A DNA stretch of 8,521 nucleotides, from NCBI GenBank assembly GCA_029883145.1, contig JAOUJR010000063.1:1-8521 (forward strand), written 5' to 3'. The DNA comes from Nitrospirota bacterium (GTDB lineage: Bacteria; Nitrospirota; Thermodesulfovibrionia; Thermodesulfovibrionales; SM23-35). This document shows positions 1 through 6,394 of the stretch, in pieces. How positions within the stretch are numbered: position 1 is the first letter of the stretch; the number at the start of each line of letters is the position of its first letter. The position numbers and the translations under genes were made by a program. Under the pieces are notes generated by a model. It had not been told where the DNA came from and searched no databases. It saw only the letters and a list, made by a program, of their open reading frames with translations.

Positions 1-410
1 GGACATTTGAACCCATAGTCGGCGCTACATTCATCAGTGATGGTGGATTTGAAGTATCAGGCAAATTCATGTACGACTTCAATACATCCAATAGTGACGC
101 CATATTTCAGGGGATAGATGGTGAATACAAATCAGGTCAGGAATTCCATTTCGACTATACTATTGCCCAAAGATTTGGCAACTGGGCTGTCGGTTTAGGC
201 GGGTATTACTATAAACAAACGACTGCCGACAAGTTTGATGGGAATAAAGTTGGCCCTGATGGATTCAAGGGGCAGGTCTTTGCATTCGGGCCACAGGTTA
301 AATACGATTATAAAAATATGAGTTTCATTCTCAAGTATCAAACAGAAACCAGTGTAAAGTATAAACCCGAAGGAGATAAATTCTGGTTTAAGTTTGTGTA
401 TGCGTTCTAA
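1..410 (+). CDS. Outer-membrane beta-barrel protein, phenol-MetA-degradation/transporter-like, C-terminal part
   Basis: This is the 3' end of a gene that starts before the window. The frame is open from base 3 and ends in TAA at 408-410, giving about 135 residues. The visible part alternates polar and aromatic/hydrophobic residues as in transmembrane beta-strands (for example FGNWAVGLGGYYYKQ and GPQVKYDYKNMSFILKYQ) with Gly/Asp/Asn-rich turns, and it ends in FKFVYAF with a terminal Phe, the usual signal for BAM-dependent outer-membrane insertion. The pattern of strands and the closing segment match what I know of the Phenol_MetA_deg (meta-pathway of phenol degradation) outer-membrane family, often annotated simply as transporter; the name does not prove a role in phenol breakdown. 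The ATG at 69 lies inside the conserved barrel and is not the true start. A strong terminator follows 25 bases after the stop, so it is the last gene of its transcript. The family call is from memory of sequence style; barrel nature is the surer part. Confidence 0.72.
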   Translation, partial: TFEPIVGATFISDGGFEVSGKFMYDFNTSNSDAIFQGIDGEYKSGQEFHFDYTIAQRFGNWAVGLGGYYYKQTTADKFDGNKVGPDGFKGQVFAFGPQVKYDYKNMSFILKYQTETSVKYKPEGDKFWFKFVYAF

Positions 411-435
411 ATAAGTTTTAGTTTTGAATATGCTT

Positions 436-471
436 AACGGGAGCAGGTTTGTAGCTTGCTCCCGTTTTTTT
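436..471 (+). terminator. Rho-independent terminator of the barrel gene
   Basis: A perfect 10-bp stem pairs 436-445 (AACGGGAGCA) with 457-466 (TGCTCCCGTT) around an 11-nt loop. The descending arm runs straight into a T-tract (465-471). It begins 25 bases after the stop codon at 410. This is a textbook intrinsic terminator for the upstream gene on the plus strand. Confidence 0.9.
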
Positions 472-487
472 CTTTCAAAAAATTTTA

Positions 488-508
488 TGGTGGACGGTAG
501 GGGATTCG
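488..508 (-). repeat. Duplicated 3' end of tRNA-Ala, candidate attachment-site half
   Basis: These 21 bases are identical to 946-966, the 3' end of the tRNA-Ala gene, in the same orientation. They cover the CCA tail, the discriminator base, the whole 3' acceptor strand, the 3' T-stem strand and the start of the T-loop; identity stops at 509. With one single-base gap the similarity may continue for a few A/T bases on the outer side, but that part is low complexity. No other part of a tRNA is present, so it is a fragment and not a second gene. An exact copy of a tRNA 3' end downstream of the intact gene is the usual trace of tyrosine-recombinase integration; that interpretation is inference. 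Confidence 0.8.
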
Positions 509-517
509 GATCATTGT

Positions 518-700
518 TTAATTTCTGTCTTTTTCCTCTTTTTTTATTAGTATCTTCCAAGCAAGATAGAAAAGTAAAATTGGTACTGAGAATATAAGGA
601 TTGTGAGTATTATAAATATAAGTTTAATAAGCCATGGTGGTAAATTTGCATCTTTCAAATAATTCAGAATTGCTAAATAGATTAACCCTAACCATCTCAT
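518..700 (-). CDS. Hypothetical small membrane protein, 60 aa
   Basis: I do not recognise this protein. ATG at 700 and TAA at 518-520 give 60 residues. A moderately hydrophobic N-terminal stretch (residues 1-16) is followed by a PPW turn (about 21-23) and a strongly hydrophobic segment at about 24-50 that can span the membrane, ending in a highly charged KKEEKDRN tail. The tail suggests a cytoplasmic C-terminus by the positive-inside rule. No strong Shine-Dalgarno precedes the ATG, but a promoter-like pair lies so close that the message could be leaderless. The ORF sits between the two copies of the tRNA-Ala 3' end, with its stop only 10 bases from the outer copy, so it would be the cargo of any element there. 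Small hydrophobic peptides in such places can be holin-like, toxin-like or superinfection-related, but nothing in the sequence decides this, and AT-rich DNA can yield hydrophobic ORFs by chance. Confidence 0.42.
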   Translation of the reverse strand: MRWLGLIYLAILNYLKDANLPPWLIKLIFIILTILIFSVPILLFYLAWKILIKKEEKDRN

Positions 701-705
701 TTCTC

Positions 706-734
706 ACTTTATCAAATGAAAATTGTAAAGTCAA
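706..734 (-). promoter_or_regulatory. Candidate sigma-70 promoter for the small membrane ORF
   Basis: Reading on the minus strand, TTGACT (729-734) matches the -35 consensus at five of six bases. It is followed after exactly 17 bases by TAAAGT (706-711), four of six matches to the -10 box. The predicted start of transcription falls at about 699-700, on the ATG of the 60-aa ORF, which would make the message essentially leaderless and explain the lack of a ribosome binding site. Promoter-like matches are common in AT-rich DNA, so this is only suggestive. Confidence 0.33.
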
Positions 735-748
735 TGAGACCTCTCATT
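733..748. promoter_or_regulatory. Palindrome overlapping the -35 box, possible operator
   Basis: AATGAGA (733-739) and TCTCATT (742-748) form perfect 7-bp inverted arms around CC. The dyad overlaps the candidate -35 box (729-734) of the small membrane ORF by two bases, a place where a dimeric repressor would block RNA polymerase. No regulator gene is present in the window, so any binding protein would act from elsewhere. The symmetry is seen; the function is inferred. Confidence 0.3.
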
Positions 749-945
749 CTGGTTAGGACATGGTAATAAACCTTTTAAAGATTTCTAACAGAAATAAATG
801 CTTCAGCGTAAGATTAAAATCATGTGTATTTTTTTATAAAATCCGCACACCCCCAGTAACCCATAATTTCTGGCCAATATTATTTTTGTGCACCATTTGT
901 GAACCAATTCTGGAAAATTAAATTATTGATGGATAAAGAAATTTT

Positions 946-1021
946 TGGTGGACGGTAGGGGATTCGAACCCCCGACTTCCACGTTGCGAACGTGGCGCTC
1001 TCCCAGCTGAGCTAACCGCCC
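946..1021 (-). tRNA. tRNA-Ala(CGC)
   Basis: The minus strand folds into a complete 76-nt tRNA with encoded CCA (946-948). The 7-bp acceptor stem pairs GGGCGGT (1015-1021) with ACCGTCC (950-956), including the G3-U70 wobble pair that is the main alanine identity element. The D-arm GCTC/GAGC, an anticodon stem CCACG/CGTGG with 7-nt loop TTCGCAA (anticodon CGC, reading GCG), a 5-nt variable loop and a T-arm with TTCGAAT are all present; the T-stem has one G-U pair. The discriminator is A73. It stands alone, divergent from the AsmA-like gene. Its 3' end is copied at 488-508, which marks it as a likely integration target. Confidence 0.97.
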
Positions 1022-1042
1022 ACATTTTATTCTGACTTTTCT

Positions 1043-1062
1043 ATTTTACCTTAAATAAGGTA
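1043..1062. promoter_or_regulatory. Palindrome and possible -10 box between tRNA-Ala and the AsmA-like gene
   Basis: TACCTTA (1047-1053) and TAAGGTA (1056-1062) are perfect 7-bp inverted arms around AA, in the 138-bp gap between the divergent tRNA and AsmA-like genes. On the minus strand the edge of this dyad reads TAAAAT (1043-1048), a plausible -10 box about 22 bases before the tRNA 5' end; I see no good -35 at the matching distance. The dyad could be a regulator site for either gene or chance symmetry in AT-rich DNA. Confidence 0.25.
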
Positions 1063-1159
1063 ATTGAGGTAGAGAGATGTGATAAATACATATTTAGTGT
1101 AAATCAAGATCTGACATATAGGTTCAGCAATAAGAGCTTGATTTTTGTAATAATAGAGC

Positions 1160-4100
1160 ATGGCATTAAATCTTAAAAAAATCTTCACAATAGCTTCTAC
1201 CGTTGTAATCATACTTTTTTTCATTTTTGTATATTTTGGTTATCTGAATGTAAAGAAAACATTCATTACGAAGATATCTGATAAAGCAACTTCGTCAATT
1301 GGACAAAAAGTTACGATTGGAGATCTCTCTTTCAATCTTGCAACAGGGATCAACTTCTACAACGTATGCATTGAGAACCCAGCAGATTTTGAATCAGGAC
1401 ATCTTGTACAGATAGAAAAGCTTTACCTCAATATGAAGTTCAGCGAACTTTTGAAAGGTAAAATCTATTTCAAAAATATCATTATCTATTCGCCTGAATT
1501 TACCTTGCTGAAAGATAGGGAAGGAAGATTAAATATTTCGGAAAAACTCATACTTCTTTTAACAGAAAAGTCTGAAGCAAAACATCAGGTTGATGAATTA
1601 ACTATAACTTCTGGTATTGTTGATTTTGATAAAGATGAACGTTACAGATTTGATGACCTCAATCTCCATCTAAAAGATCTTTCCTCCTCTCCTAACACTA
1701 AAACTCTGGTTCAGGGCCATACAGTATATGCAGGTAAAAACAGGATGAAAATGGACGGATGGGTATATCTCAACGATGAGCCAAAAAAGTTTGCTCTCTC
1801 TCTCTCGTCTGAAAATTTTGCCCTCTCTGCATTCAAAAAGCTCCTTGACAGATATAAAATAAATACTGATAAAACAAAGCTCAATATTCACATTACTGCT
1901 GGAGGTGACTCAGAGAAAGGGGTTAGCCTTAAATCAACAATGCAGATAAAGGACGCAGGGAGTTCTTTCTTTAATAAAGAGGTACAAAATATCCTGTTCA
2001 CTACAGATGCCTTTTTAAAAATCAAAGAGAGTTCTCTTGTCATACTTGTCATAAATGACATGTCATTGGCTTCTGGAGATGTTTTAGCCATCCATTCTAA
2101 AGGTATTATCACAGATATAGTGAAGAATCCTTCTTATAGTGCAGAACTGAGCATTAATAGGATGGACATTTCCGCATTCAATCTTATGAAGGATTTAAAG
2201 GTAAGCGGAATAGTGACATCAAATAATATACATGCGAGAGGAACATTTAAAAAAGCTATGCCAGAAATATCAGGCACTCTTCAGGTTAAAGACGCTGCGA
2301 TGAAATCACCTGATGTTGATGTCGAAAAGATAAATGCAAATTTTGAACTTTCATCAGACAGAGAGATGACAGTTAAAGCAGAAGCAACTGCAAAAATACT
2401 GAAGGCAGGTGGATATATTCTTGATAAGCCAGCTGATATAAGCTTCTCAGTAAACGCCAAGGGAAAACCTGAGAGAATTGATGTAACCTCATCTTTTAAC
2501 CTTTCACCATTTGAAATGCAAGTAAAAGGGAACAAAGCTGCATGCTCGGATAGTATCAGCTTTAACATAGATGGCAGCATCAAAGACACAGCATTTTCTG
2601 GTAGGAACTTTTTTAAAATAAAAGGTATAAAGTATGGCGATTACAATATCCCCTGGCTTAACGGAAACTTCAAGATTGATTACACAAAAAATACAGTTGC
2701 AGTTAAAGACCTTCGTCTTAAAACAGAAGGTTTCGCATCATCTGCGGGTCAGATAAAGATAAAAATATTTGAGGGGAAAGCAAGATATAGTATGGATAGT
2801 AAAGATGTAAATATTTCTTATCCTGAAAAACAGATAGAGCTTAATAATTTTGATCTGTATGCAGACGTGCACACAGGCAGGGAGAAGATTTCAGGAACTA
2901 TAGATTTTTCTATCGGAAAAGGTAAAGTTCAAGGTATCACCTCTGGATCGATATCCGGAACTGGAAATTTTGACGAAAAGGATTTTTCTGTAGATATCCC
3001 TCGTGCTGAAATTTCAGGAGGTAAAATAAAGCTTGCTCTAAAGGGCAGAACATCAGAAGGCCCTTTTCCTTTAATAGGCAATGCTTCGGCAGAAAATATA
3101 GATATGGGTGACATATCAAGGGCAATATCAAAATTTTCAGAAATTCCTTATCGCATAGCAGGGAATATAAAGAGCGCTACTTTTGAAGGGACTGTAATTT
3201 CCATGGATTCTCTCAAAGGAAATGCATTTGTGACCGCAAGAAAGCTCTCTGTGGTCAATGAGGAAACAAAAAGAAATATCCTGAAGGAAGGTTTTTTAGA
3301 TTCAGAAATGACATTCAAGGGGAATGTTCTTGAATTCAAAGCAGATACCGGCACAGGAAATGTATCAACAGGGATCTCTGGAATGGTTGAAAGATTTATG
3401 AAAAAAGACAGGTCTATAAAAATAAAAGCACATCTCCCTGAAGTGAAAGCAGCAGATATCAGAAATTCTTTCTGGGATATATTCCCTGACGGTCTTCTTT
3501 ATACAGGCCTTGAAGGCTCACTCTCTTCAGATGTGTTTATTGATTATGAGAATAACAAGCTAAAAATTAACGGTAAACTCATGCTGAAAGATTTTACCCT
3601 CAAAGGGGAAAACAATGAATATTCTATAGGGCCTGTGAATGGGGTGGTTCCAATAATATATAATGAAGCAGACGATCAACAAAAGCCTTATCAAACAACT
3701 CCTTTTGAACGTTCAGAATTTGAAAACTTACATAAATATTATTCTCAAAAGACCGTAGGAGGTAATCTCACAAAGGTAACAATTGGTGCTTTGAGTTATG
3801 GCTTTAAGTTTTTAGAAGATATAACTCTATGGATGAGTCAGGACGGCAATATTTTGAATATAGAACATTTTAATGGTAACATATCTGGAGGAAGGTTTTA
3901 TGGCTCTGCTCTGGTTGATAGCGCGCATGGCGTCAATTACAGGGCAGGTATCATTCTGAAAGGACTGAGCCTTACACAACTCTGTGAAAATATCGGACCT
4001 ATTAAGGGGTATATATCTGGAAAAGTTGACGGAATCATACAGGTGAAAGGGTCAGGGATGGATATTGCTCAACTTATTGGTAAAGCAGATTTTTGGACAT

Positions 4101-4387
4101 ACAGTGCAGAAAACGAAAAAACAAAAATAAGCAGAGGGTTTTTACAGAAAATCGGGGGACCGTCACTGAAAACATATCTTGGGGACAGAAACTTTGATAA
4201 AGGAATAATGAGTGTATATCTTCAAGCTGGATTTATAATATTTAGAGAGCTTGAGATATCGAACAGAAACATTTTTGGTATTACTGACCTTTCTGTAAAG
4301 GTGGCACCCTTTAATAACAGGATTGCAATTGACCACCTGATGTGGACAATAACAGAGGCAGCTCAGAGGGCTCAGGAAAAACAATAA
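1160..4387 (+). CDS. AsmA-like (YdbH/TamB-type) inter-membrane bridge protein, 1075 aa
   Basis: A large envelope protein anchored in the inner membrane by one N-terminal helix (residues 8-29, after LKK) with the rest in the periplasm. Just after the anchor comes an AsmA-type N-terminal pattern (about 40-130: GQKVTIGDLSFN, then a predicted strand pattern and YSPEFTLLKDREGRLN). The remaining ~900 residues are almost entirely short beta-strands with recurring Gly turns (GTLQVKD, GSIKD, GTIDFSIGKG, GSISGTGNF), as in the groove-like repeats of AsmA, TamB and YdbH. The last ~150 residues (from about GLSLTQLCENIGP at 935, then GYISGKVDG) resemble the conserved AsmA/YdbH C-terminal region. Known family members carry phospholipids between the membranes. 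The following DUF1318 lipoprotein supports a YdbH-like role over other AsmA relatives. An in-frame TAG six bases before the ATG fixes the upstream limit of the start; the ribosome site is weak (AGAG), and I see no convincing promoter. Substrate is inferred, not seen. Confidence 0.82.
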   Translation: MALNLKKIFTIASTVVIILFFIFVYFGYLNVKKTFITKISDKATSSIGQKVTIGDLSFNLATGINFYNVCIENPADFESGHLVQIEKLYLNMKFSELLKGKIYFKNIIIYSPEFTLLKDREGRLNISEKLILLLTEKSEAKHQVDELTITSGIVDFDKDERYRFDDLNLHLKDLSSSPNTKTLVQGHTVYAGKNRMKMDGWVYLNDEPKKFALSLSSENFALSAFKKLLDRYKINTDKTKLNIHITAGGDSEKGVSLKSTMQIKDAGSSFFNKEVQNILFTTDAFLKIKESSLVILVINDMSLASGDVLAIHSKGIITDIVKNPSYSAELSINRMDISAFNLMKDLKVSGIVTSNNIHARGTFKKAMPEISGTLQVKDAAMKSPDVDVEKINANFELSSDREMTVKAEATAKILKAGGYILDKPADISFSVNAKGKPERIDVTSSFNLSPFEMQVKGNKAACSDSISFNIDGSIKDTAFSGRNFFKIKGIKYGDYNIPWLNGNFKIDYTKNTVAVKDLRLKTEGFASSAGQIKIKIFEGKARYSMDSKDVNISYPEKQIELNNFDLYADVHTGREKISGTIDFSIGKGKVQGITSGSISGTGNFDEKDFSVDIPRAEISGGKIKLALKGRTSEGPFPLIGNASAENIDMGDISRAISKFSEIPYRIAGNIKSATFEGTVISMDSLKGNAFVTARKLSVVNEETKRNILKEGFLDSEMTFKGNVLEFKADTGTGNVSTGISGMVERFMKKDRSIKIKAHLPEVKAADIRNSFWDIFPDGLLYTGLEGSLSSDVFIDYENNKLKINGKLMLKDFTLKGENNEYSIGPVNGVVPIIYNEADDQQKPYQTTPFERSEFENLHKYYSQKTVGGNLTKVTIGALSYGFKFLEDITLWMSQDGNILNIEHFNGNISGGRFYGSALVDSAHGVNYRAGIILKGLSLTQLCENIGPIKGYISGKVDGIIQVKGSGMDIAQLIGKADFWTYSAENEKTKISRGFLQKIGGPSLKTYLGDRNFDKGIMSVYLQAGFIIFRELEISNRNIFGITDLSVKVAPFNNRIAIDHLMWTITEAAQRAQEKQ

Positions 4388-4397
4388 TGGATTTATA

Positions 4398-4506
4398 GGC
4401 AGGGCATAGCATTTTCGCTCATTCTCGACTCCGATATGCATCGGAGCCTCCGAGGTAAATTCTGTCAAAAACAGAATTTAAATCCGCTCAAATGCTATGC
4501 ACTGCC
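4398..4506. repeat. 109-nt cloverleaf-like inverted-repeat element
   Basis: This non-coding block starts 11 bases after the AsmA-like stop and ends 24 bases before the next ribosome site. An outer stem pairs 4398-4414 with 4490-4506 (16 of 17 bp; one G-A mismatch at 4403/4501). Inside are two further hairpins. The first has a 7-bp stem CTCCGAT/ATCGGAG (4429-4435 with 4440-4446, loop ATGC), extended by CTCG/CGAG (4424-4427 with 4451-4454) across an asymmetric internal loop. The second is a perfect 9-bp stem AAATTCTGT/ACAGAATTT (4457-4465 with 4471-4479, loop of 5). Together they make a three-way junction. There is no T-tract after the outer stem, so it is not an ordinary terminator, and I see no clear target-site duplication. 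It may be a MITE- or REP-like dispersed element, or an RNA structure regulating the downstream gene or protecting the upstream message. The pairing is certain; the role is not known. Confidence 0.85.
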
Positions 4507-4530
4507 ACTCATTGAATAAGTTTAGAGTAA

Positions 4531-4537
4531 AAGGAGG
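4531..4537 (+). promoter_or_regulatory. Strong ribosome binding site of the DUF1318 lipoprotein
   Basis: AAGGAGG lies 8 bases before the ATG at 4546. It is a near-perfect anti-16S match at ideal spacing, fixing this start. It is much stronger than the sites of the genes on either side, suggesting the lipoprotein is made in excess of the large AsmA-like partner. Confidence 0.9.
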
Positions 4538-4545
4538 TTCAGGAA

Positions 4546-5163
4546 ATGAAAAGAAAGATGGAGTTTATTGTAGGAGCGCTTTTTTTTGTTATTGCATCAT
4601 GTGCAGTAATCACCGTAAATATCTACTTTCCGGAAAAAGACGTGAAGGAGGCATATAAGAATCTGGAAAAAGAACTCATGGATACTGATAAGAAGATTGA
4701 AGACAAGAAACCGGAAGGCAAATCAGAAAGTTCGATAAGATTCGAAATCATTACATCGGCATATGCTCAGGAGAAGGGACTTGCAGATAAGATTTCAGAG
4801 ACGGTAAAAAAGATGCCGGATGTGGTGAATGCATACAAAGAAATGGGAGCAAGGATTGCTGATATTGATAGACTCAGGGATACTGGAGCGGTAGGAGAGG
4901 GCAAAGATGGACTGCTCGCTACACGGGAAAAAACATTGCCACCTGCCGATAAAAAACTTATAGACATGGAGAATGAAAATAGAAAAACTGTTATGAAAGG
5001 AATGGCAAAAGCAATAATAAGAATAAACAGACTTCCTGAAAAAGAAGAAAATCTGAATCAGGTAATGCCTCAGGCTATCGAGCAATTTGCAGCAATCAGA
5101 CGGGATGCTGCGAAGAAGGGGTGGTGGATCCAGGACCCCAGCGGGAACTGGACAAAGAAATAA
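4546..5163 (+). CDS. DUF1318 (YdbL-type) lipoprotein with YnbE-like N-terminus
   Basis: A 205-aa secreted lipoprotein. Residues 1-18 form a signal peptide (KRK, hydrophobic core, then IASC) with Cys19 as the likely lipidated residue. Residue +2 is Ala, not Asp, which favours the outer membrane. Directly after it, AVITVNIYFP (20-29) is a short beta-strand like the ITINMNV strand of E. coli YnbE, followed by a charged helix (30-60). The C-terminal half (about 77-205) fits DUF1318: GAVGEGKDG at 114-122, NENR at 143-146, and the closing GWWIQDPSGNW before a KK tail, which parallels the end of E. coli YdbL. An odd SAYAQE motif at 71-76, between the two parts, looks like a relic signal-peptidase site. 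In E. coli, YnbE completes the YdbH bridge at the outer membrane and YdbL assists; here both parts seem to be one protein. Its position after an AsmA-like gene supports this. DUF1318 membership is firm; the bridge role is inferred. Confidence 0.85.
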   Translation: MKRKMEFIVGALFFVIASCAVITVNIYFPEKDVKEAYKNLEKELMDTDKKIEDKKPEGKSESSIRFEIITSAYAQEKGLADKISETVKKMPDVVNAYKEMGARIADIDRLRDTGAVGEGKDGLLATREKTLPPADKKLIDMENENRKTVMKGMAKAIIRINRLPEKEENLNQVMPQAIEQFAAIRRDAAKKGWWIQDPSGNWTKK

Positions 5164-5185
5164 GATATCCATTACTATTTCTATC

Positions 5186-6394
5186 ATGCAAAAATTAATT
5201 AAAGACTTAATCCAGAAGAACAACACCAAGATACTCCTCGTTGTGCTTGATGGACTTGGAGGGCTTCCTGTCAAAGGAAAAACAGAGCTTGATGCTGCAC
5301 GTAAACCTCATCTCGATGCACTTGCAGCAATGTCTGCGTGCGGGCTTCACATTCCTGTTGCAATGGGAATAACTCCCGGAAGCGGGCCCGGACATCTTTC
5401 TCTCTTTGGCTACGACACGATTGAATGGCAGATAGGAAGGGGAGTGTTAGAAGCGCTTGGTCTTGGTATAGAATTAAAAAACACAGATGTAGCCATACGT
5501 GTGAACTATGCGACCATCCGGGATGGCATTATTAAGGACAGACGAGCAGGAAGGATCCCCACAGATAAAAGTAGAGTAATTACAGAAGGATTGCAGGAAA
5601 AAATACAAAAGATTGATGAGGTTGAGATAATATTTGCTTCGGGGATGGAACACAGATTCGCAATCATTCTCCGTTTTTCAGAACCACTCCCCAGTGGCTC
5701 TGCCTCGATAAAGGATACAGACCCCCAGATAGAGGGAAAACCTCCTTTAAGTGTCACTGCTGAAACACCTCAGGCGGAACGGGTTGCAAAGATTGTAGAA
5801 AAGCTGATTGCAGGTATCACAGAGGTTATAAGAAATGAACCAAGGGCAAACTCTGTTCTCCTGCGCGGATTCTCACAGGTACCTGACATGCCTCATTTCA
5901 AAGAGGTTTATGGACTGAGCACACTCTGTATCGCTGTTTATCCAATGTATCGCGGCCTTGCAAAACTCGTAGGAATGTATGCACCTTCTCTAACGGGTAA
6001 TCTGAAAGAAGAGCTCGCAGTGTTAAAAGAGAACTATCACGACTATGACTTTTTCTTTTTCCATGTGAAAAAAATTGACTCTTACGGAGAAGATGGAAAC
6101 TTCGATGGTAAGGTAACAAAGATTGAAGAGTTTGATAACGCTCTGCCAGAAATACTTGGTCTCAATCCTGATGTGCTCATTATTACGGGTGACCACTCAA
6201 CACCCTCTGTCCTGAAAAGTCACAGCTGGCATCCTGTGCCTGTGCTTTTGAAATCTCCCTATGTGCTCGGTAAGACCTGTAAGCGTTTTACTGAAAGGGA
6301 ATGCACAAAAGGAGAGCTTGGTATTTTCCCCACAATCAACCTCATGCCATTAGCCCTTGCAAATGCAGGAAGACTCAAAAAATTTGGTGCTTAG
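5186..6394 (+). CDS. apgM: Archaeal-type cofactor-independent phosphoglycerate mutase
   Basis: Interconverts 3-phosphoglycerate and 2-phosphoglycerate in glycolysis/gluconeogenesis, in the cytoplasm, with two metal ions and a phosphoserine intermediate. The 402-aa length is normal for this alkaline-phosphatase-superfamily branch. Visible motifs: metal-site Asp in VVLDGLGG (D22), the nucleophile loop PGSGPGHLSLFGYD (Ser66 by analogy with the GNSEVGH loop of classical enzymes), the HVKKID-SYGEDGNF metal segment (H293, D298, D303), and the C-terminal metal ligands in TGDHS (D336, H337) and SHSWHPVP (H349). The start was chosen at ATG 5186, which gives the usual short lead before the first strand. 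A longer frame reaches back to 5087 but would overlap the lipoprotein gene with a low-complexity extension. No good ribosome site precedes 5186; the 22-bp gap suggests read-through from the lipoprotein transcript and possibly coupled translation. The stop overlaps the next gene. Confidence 0.93.
   Translation: MQKLIKDLIQKNNTKILLVVLDGLGGLPVKGKTELDAARKPHLDALAAMSACGLHIPVAMGITPGSGPGHLSLFGYDTIEWQIGRGVLEALGLGIELKNTDVAIRVNYATIRDGIIKDRRAGRIPTDKSRVITEGLQEKIQKIDEVEIIFASGMEHRFAIILRFSEPLPSGSASIKDTDPQIEGKPPLSVTAETPQAERVAKIVEKLIAGITEVIRNEPRANSVLLRGFSQVPDMPHFKEVYGLSTLCIAVYPMYRGLAKLVGMYAPSLTGNLKEELAVLKENYHDYDFFFFHVKKIDSYGEDGNFDGKVTKIEEFDNALPEILGLNPDVLIITGDHSTPSVLKSHSWHPVPVLLKSPYVLGKTCKRFTERECTKGELGIFPTINLMPLALANAGRLKKFGA

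Larger units (their letters stand above)
509..945 (-). mobile_element. Possible remnant of a tRNA-Ala-integrated element
   Basis: This interval lies between the tRNA-Ala 3' end (946) and its 21-nt direct copy (488-508), the position and orientation expected for DNA integrated at a tRNA 3' end. At 437 bp it is far too short for a functional island: there is no integrase, excisionase or replication gene. It holds only one small membrane-protein ORF (518-700), a promoter-like sequence and a palindrome upstream of it. Positions 749-945 are AT-rich, contain no ORF I would believe, and show no RNA structure I recognise. It could be a deletion remnant of a larger element, a small non-autonomous passenger, or a local duplication unrelated to integration. 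Confidence 0.3.

Noticed and set aside
488..508. A second complete tRNA gene at the duplicated 3' end
   Set aside because: Only the 3' end is present; no anticodon arm, D-arm or 5' acceptor strand follows at 509-565.
195..560. Minus-strand 121-aa frame across the end of the barrel gene and its terminator
   Set aside because: It is antisense to a clear beta-barrel coding sequence and runs through the terminator hairpin and the duplicated tRNA end; composition is not protein-like.
4163..4468. Minus-strand 101-aa frame over the end of the AsmA-like gene and the inverted-repeat element
   Set aside because: It is antisense to the conserved C-terminus and extends only because the structured element has no stop in that frame; there is no ribosome site.
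4398..4506. Inverted repeat as a plain intrinsic terminator for the AsmA-like gene
   Set aside because: The outer stem is followed by ACTCATTG instead of a T-tract, and internal hairpins are likewise not followed by T runs; the downstream gene lacks an evident promoter of its own.
5087..5185. N-terminal extension of the phosphoglycerate mutase back to 5087
   Set aside because: It would overlap the conserved end of the DUF1318 gene and add an Arg/Gly-rich leader not seen in the family; ATG 5186 gives the normal N-terminus.
4795..5274. Minus-strand 159-aa frame
   Set aside because: It is antisense to the DUF1318 domain and the start of the mutase, with no plausible start signal or family resemblance.
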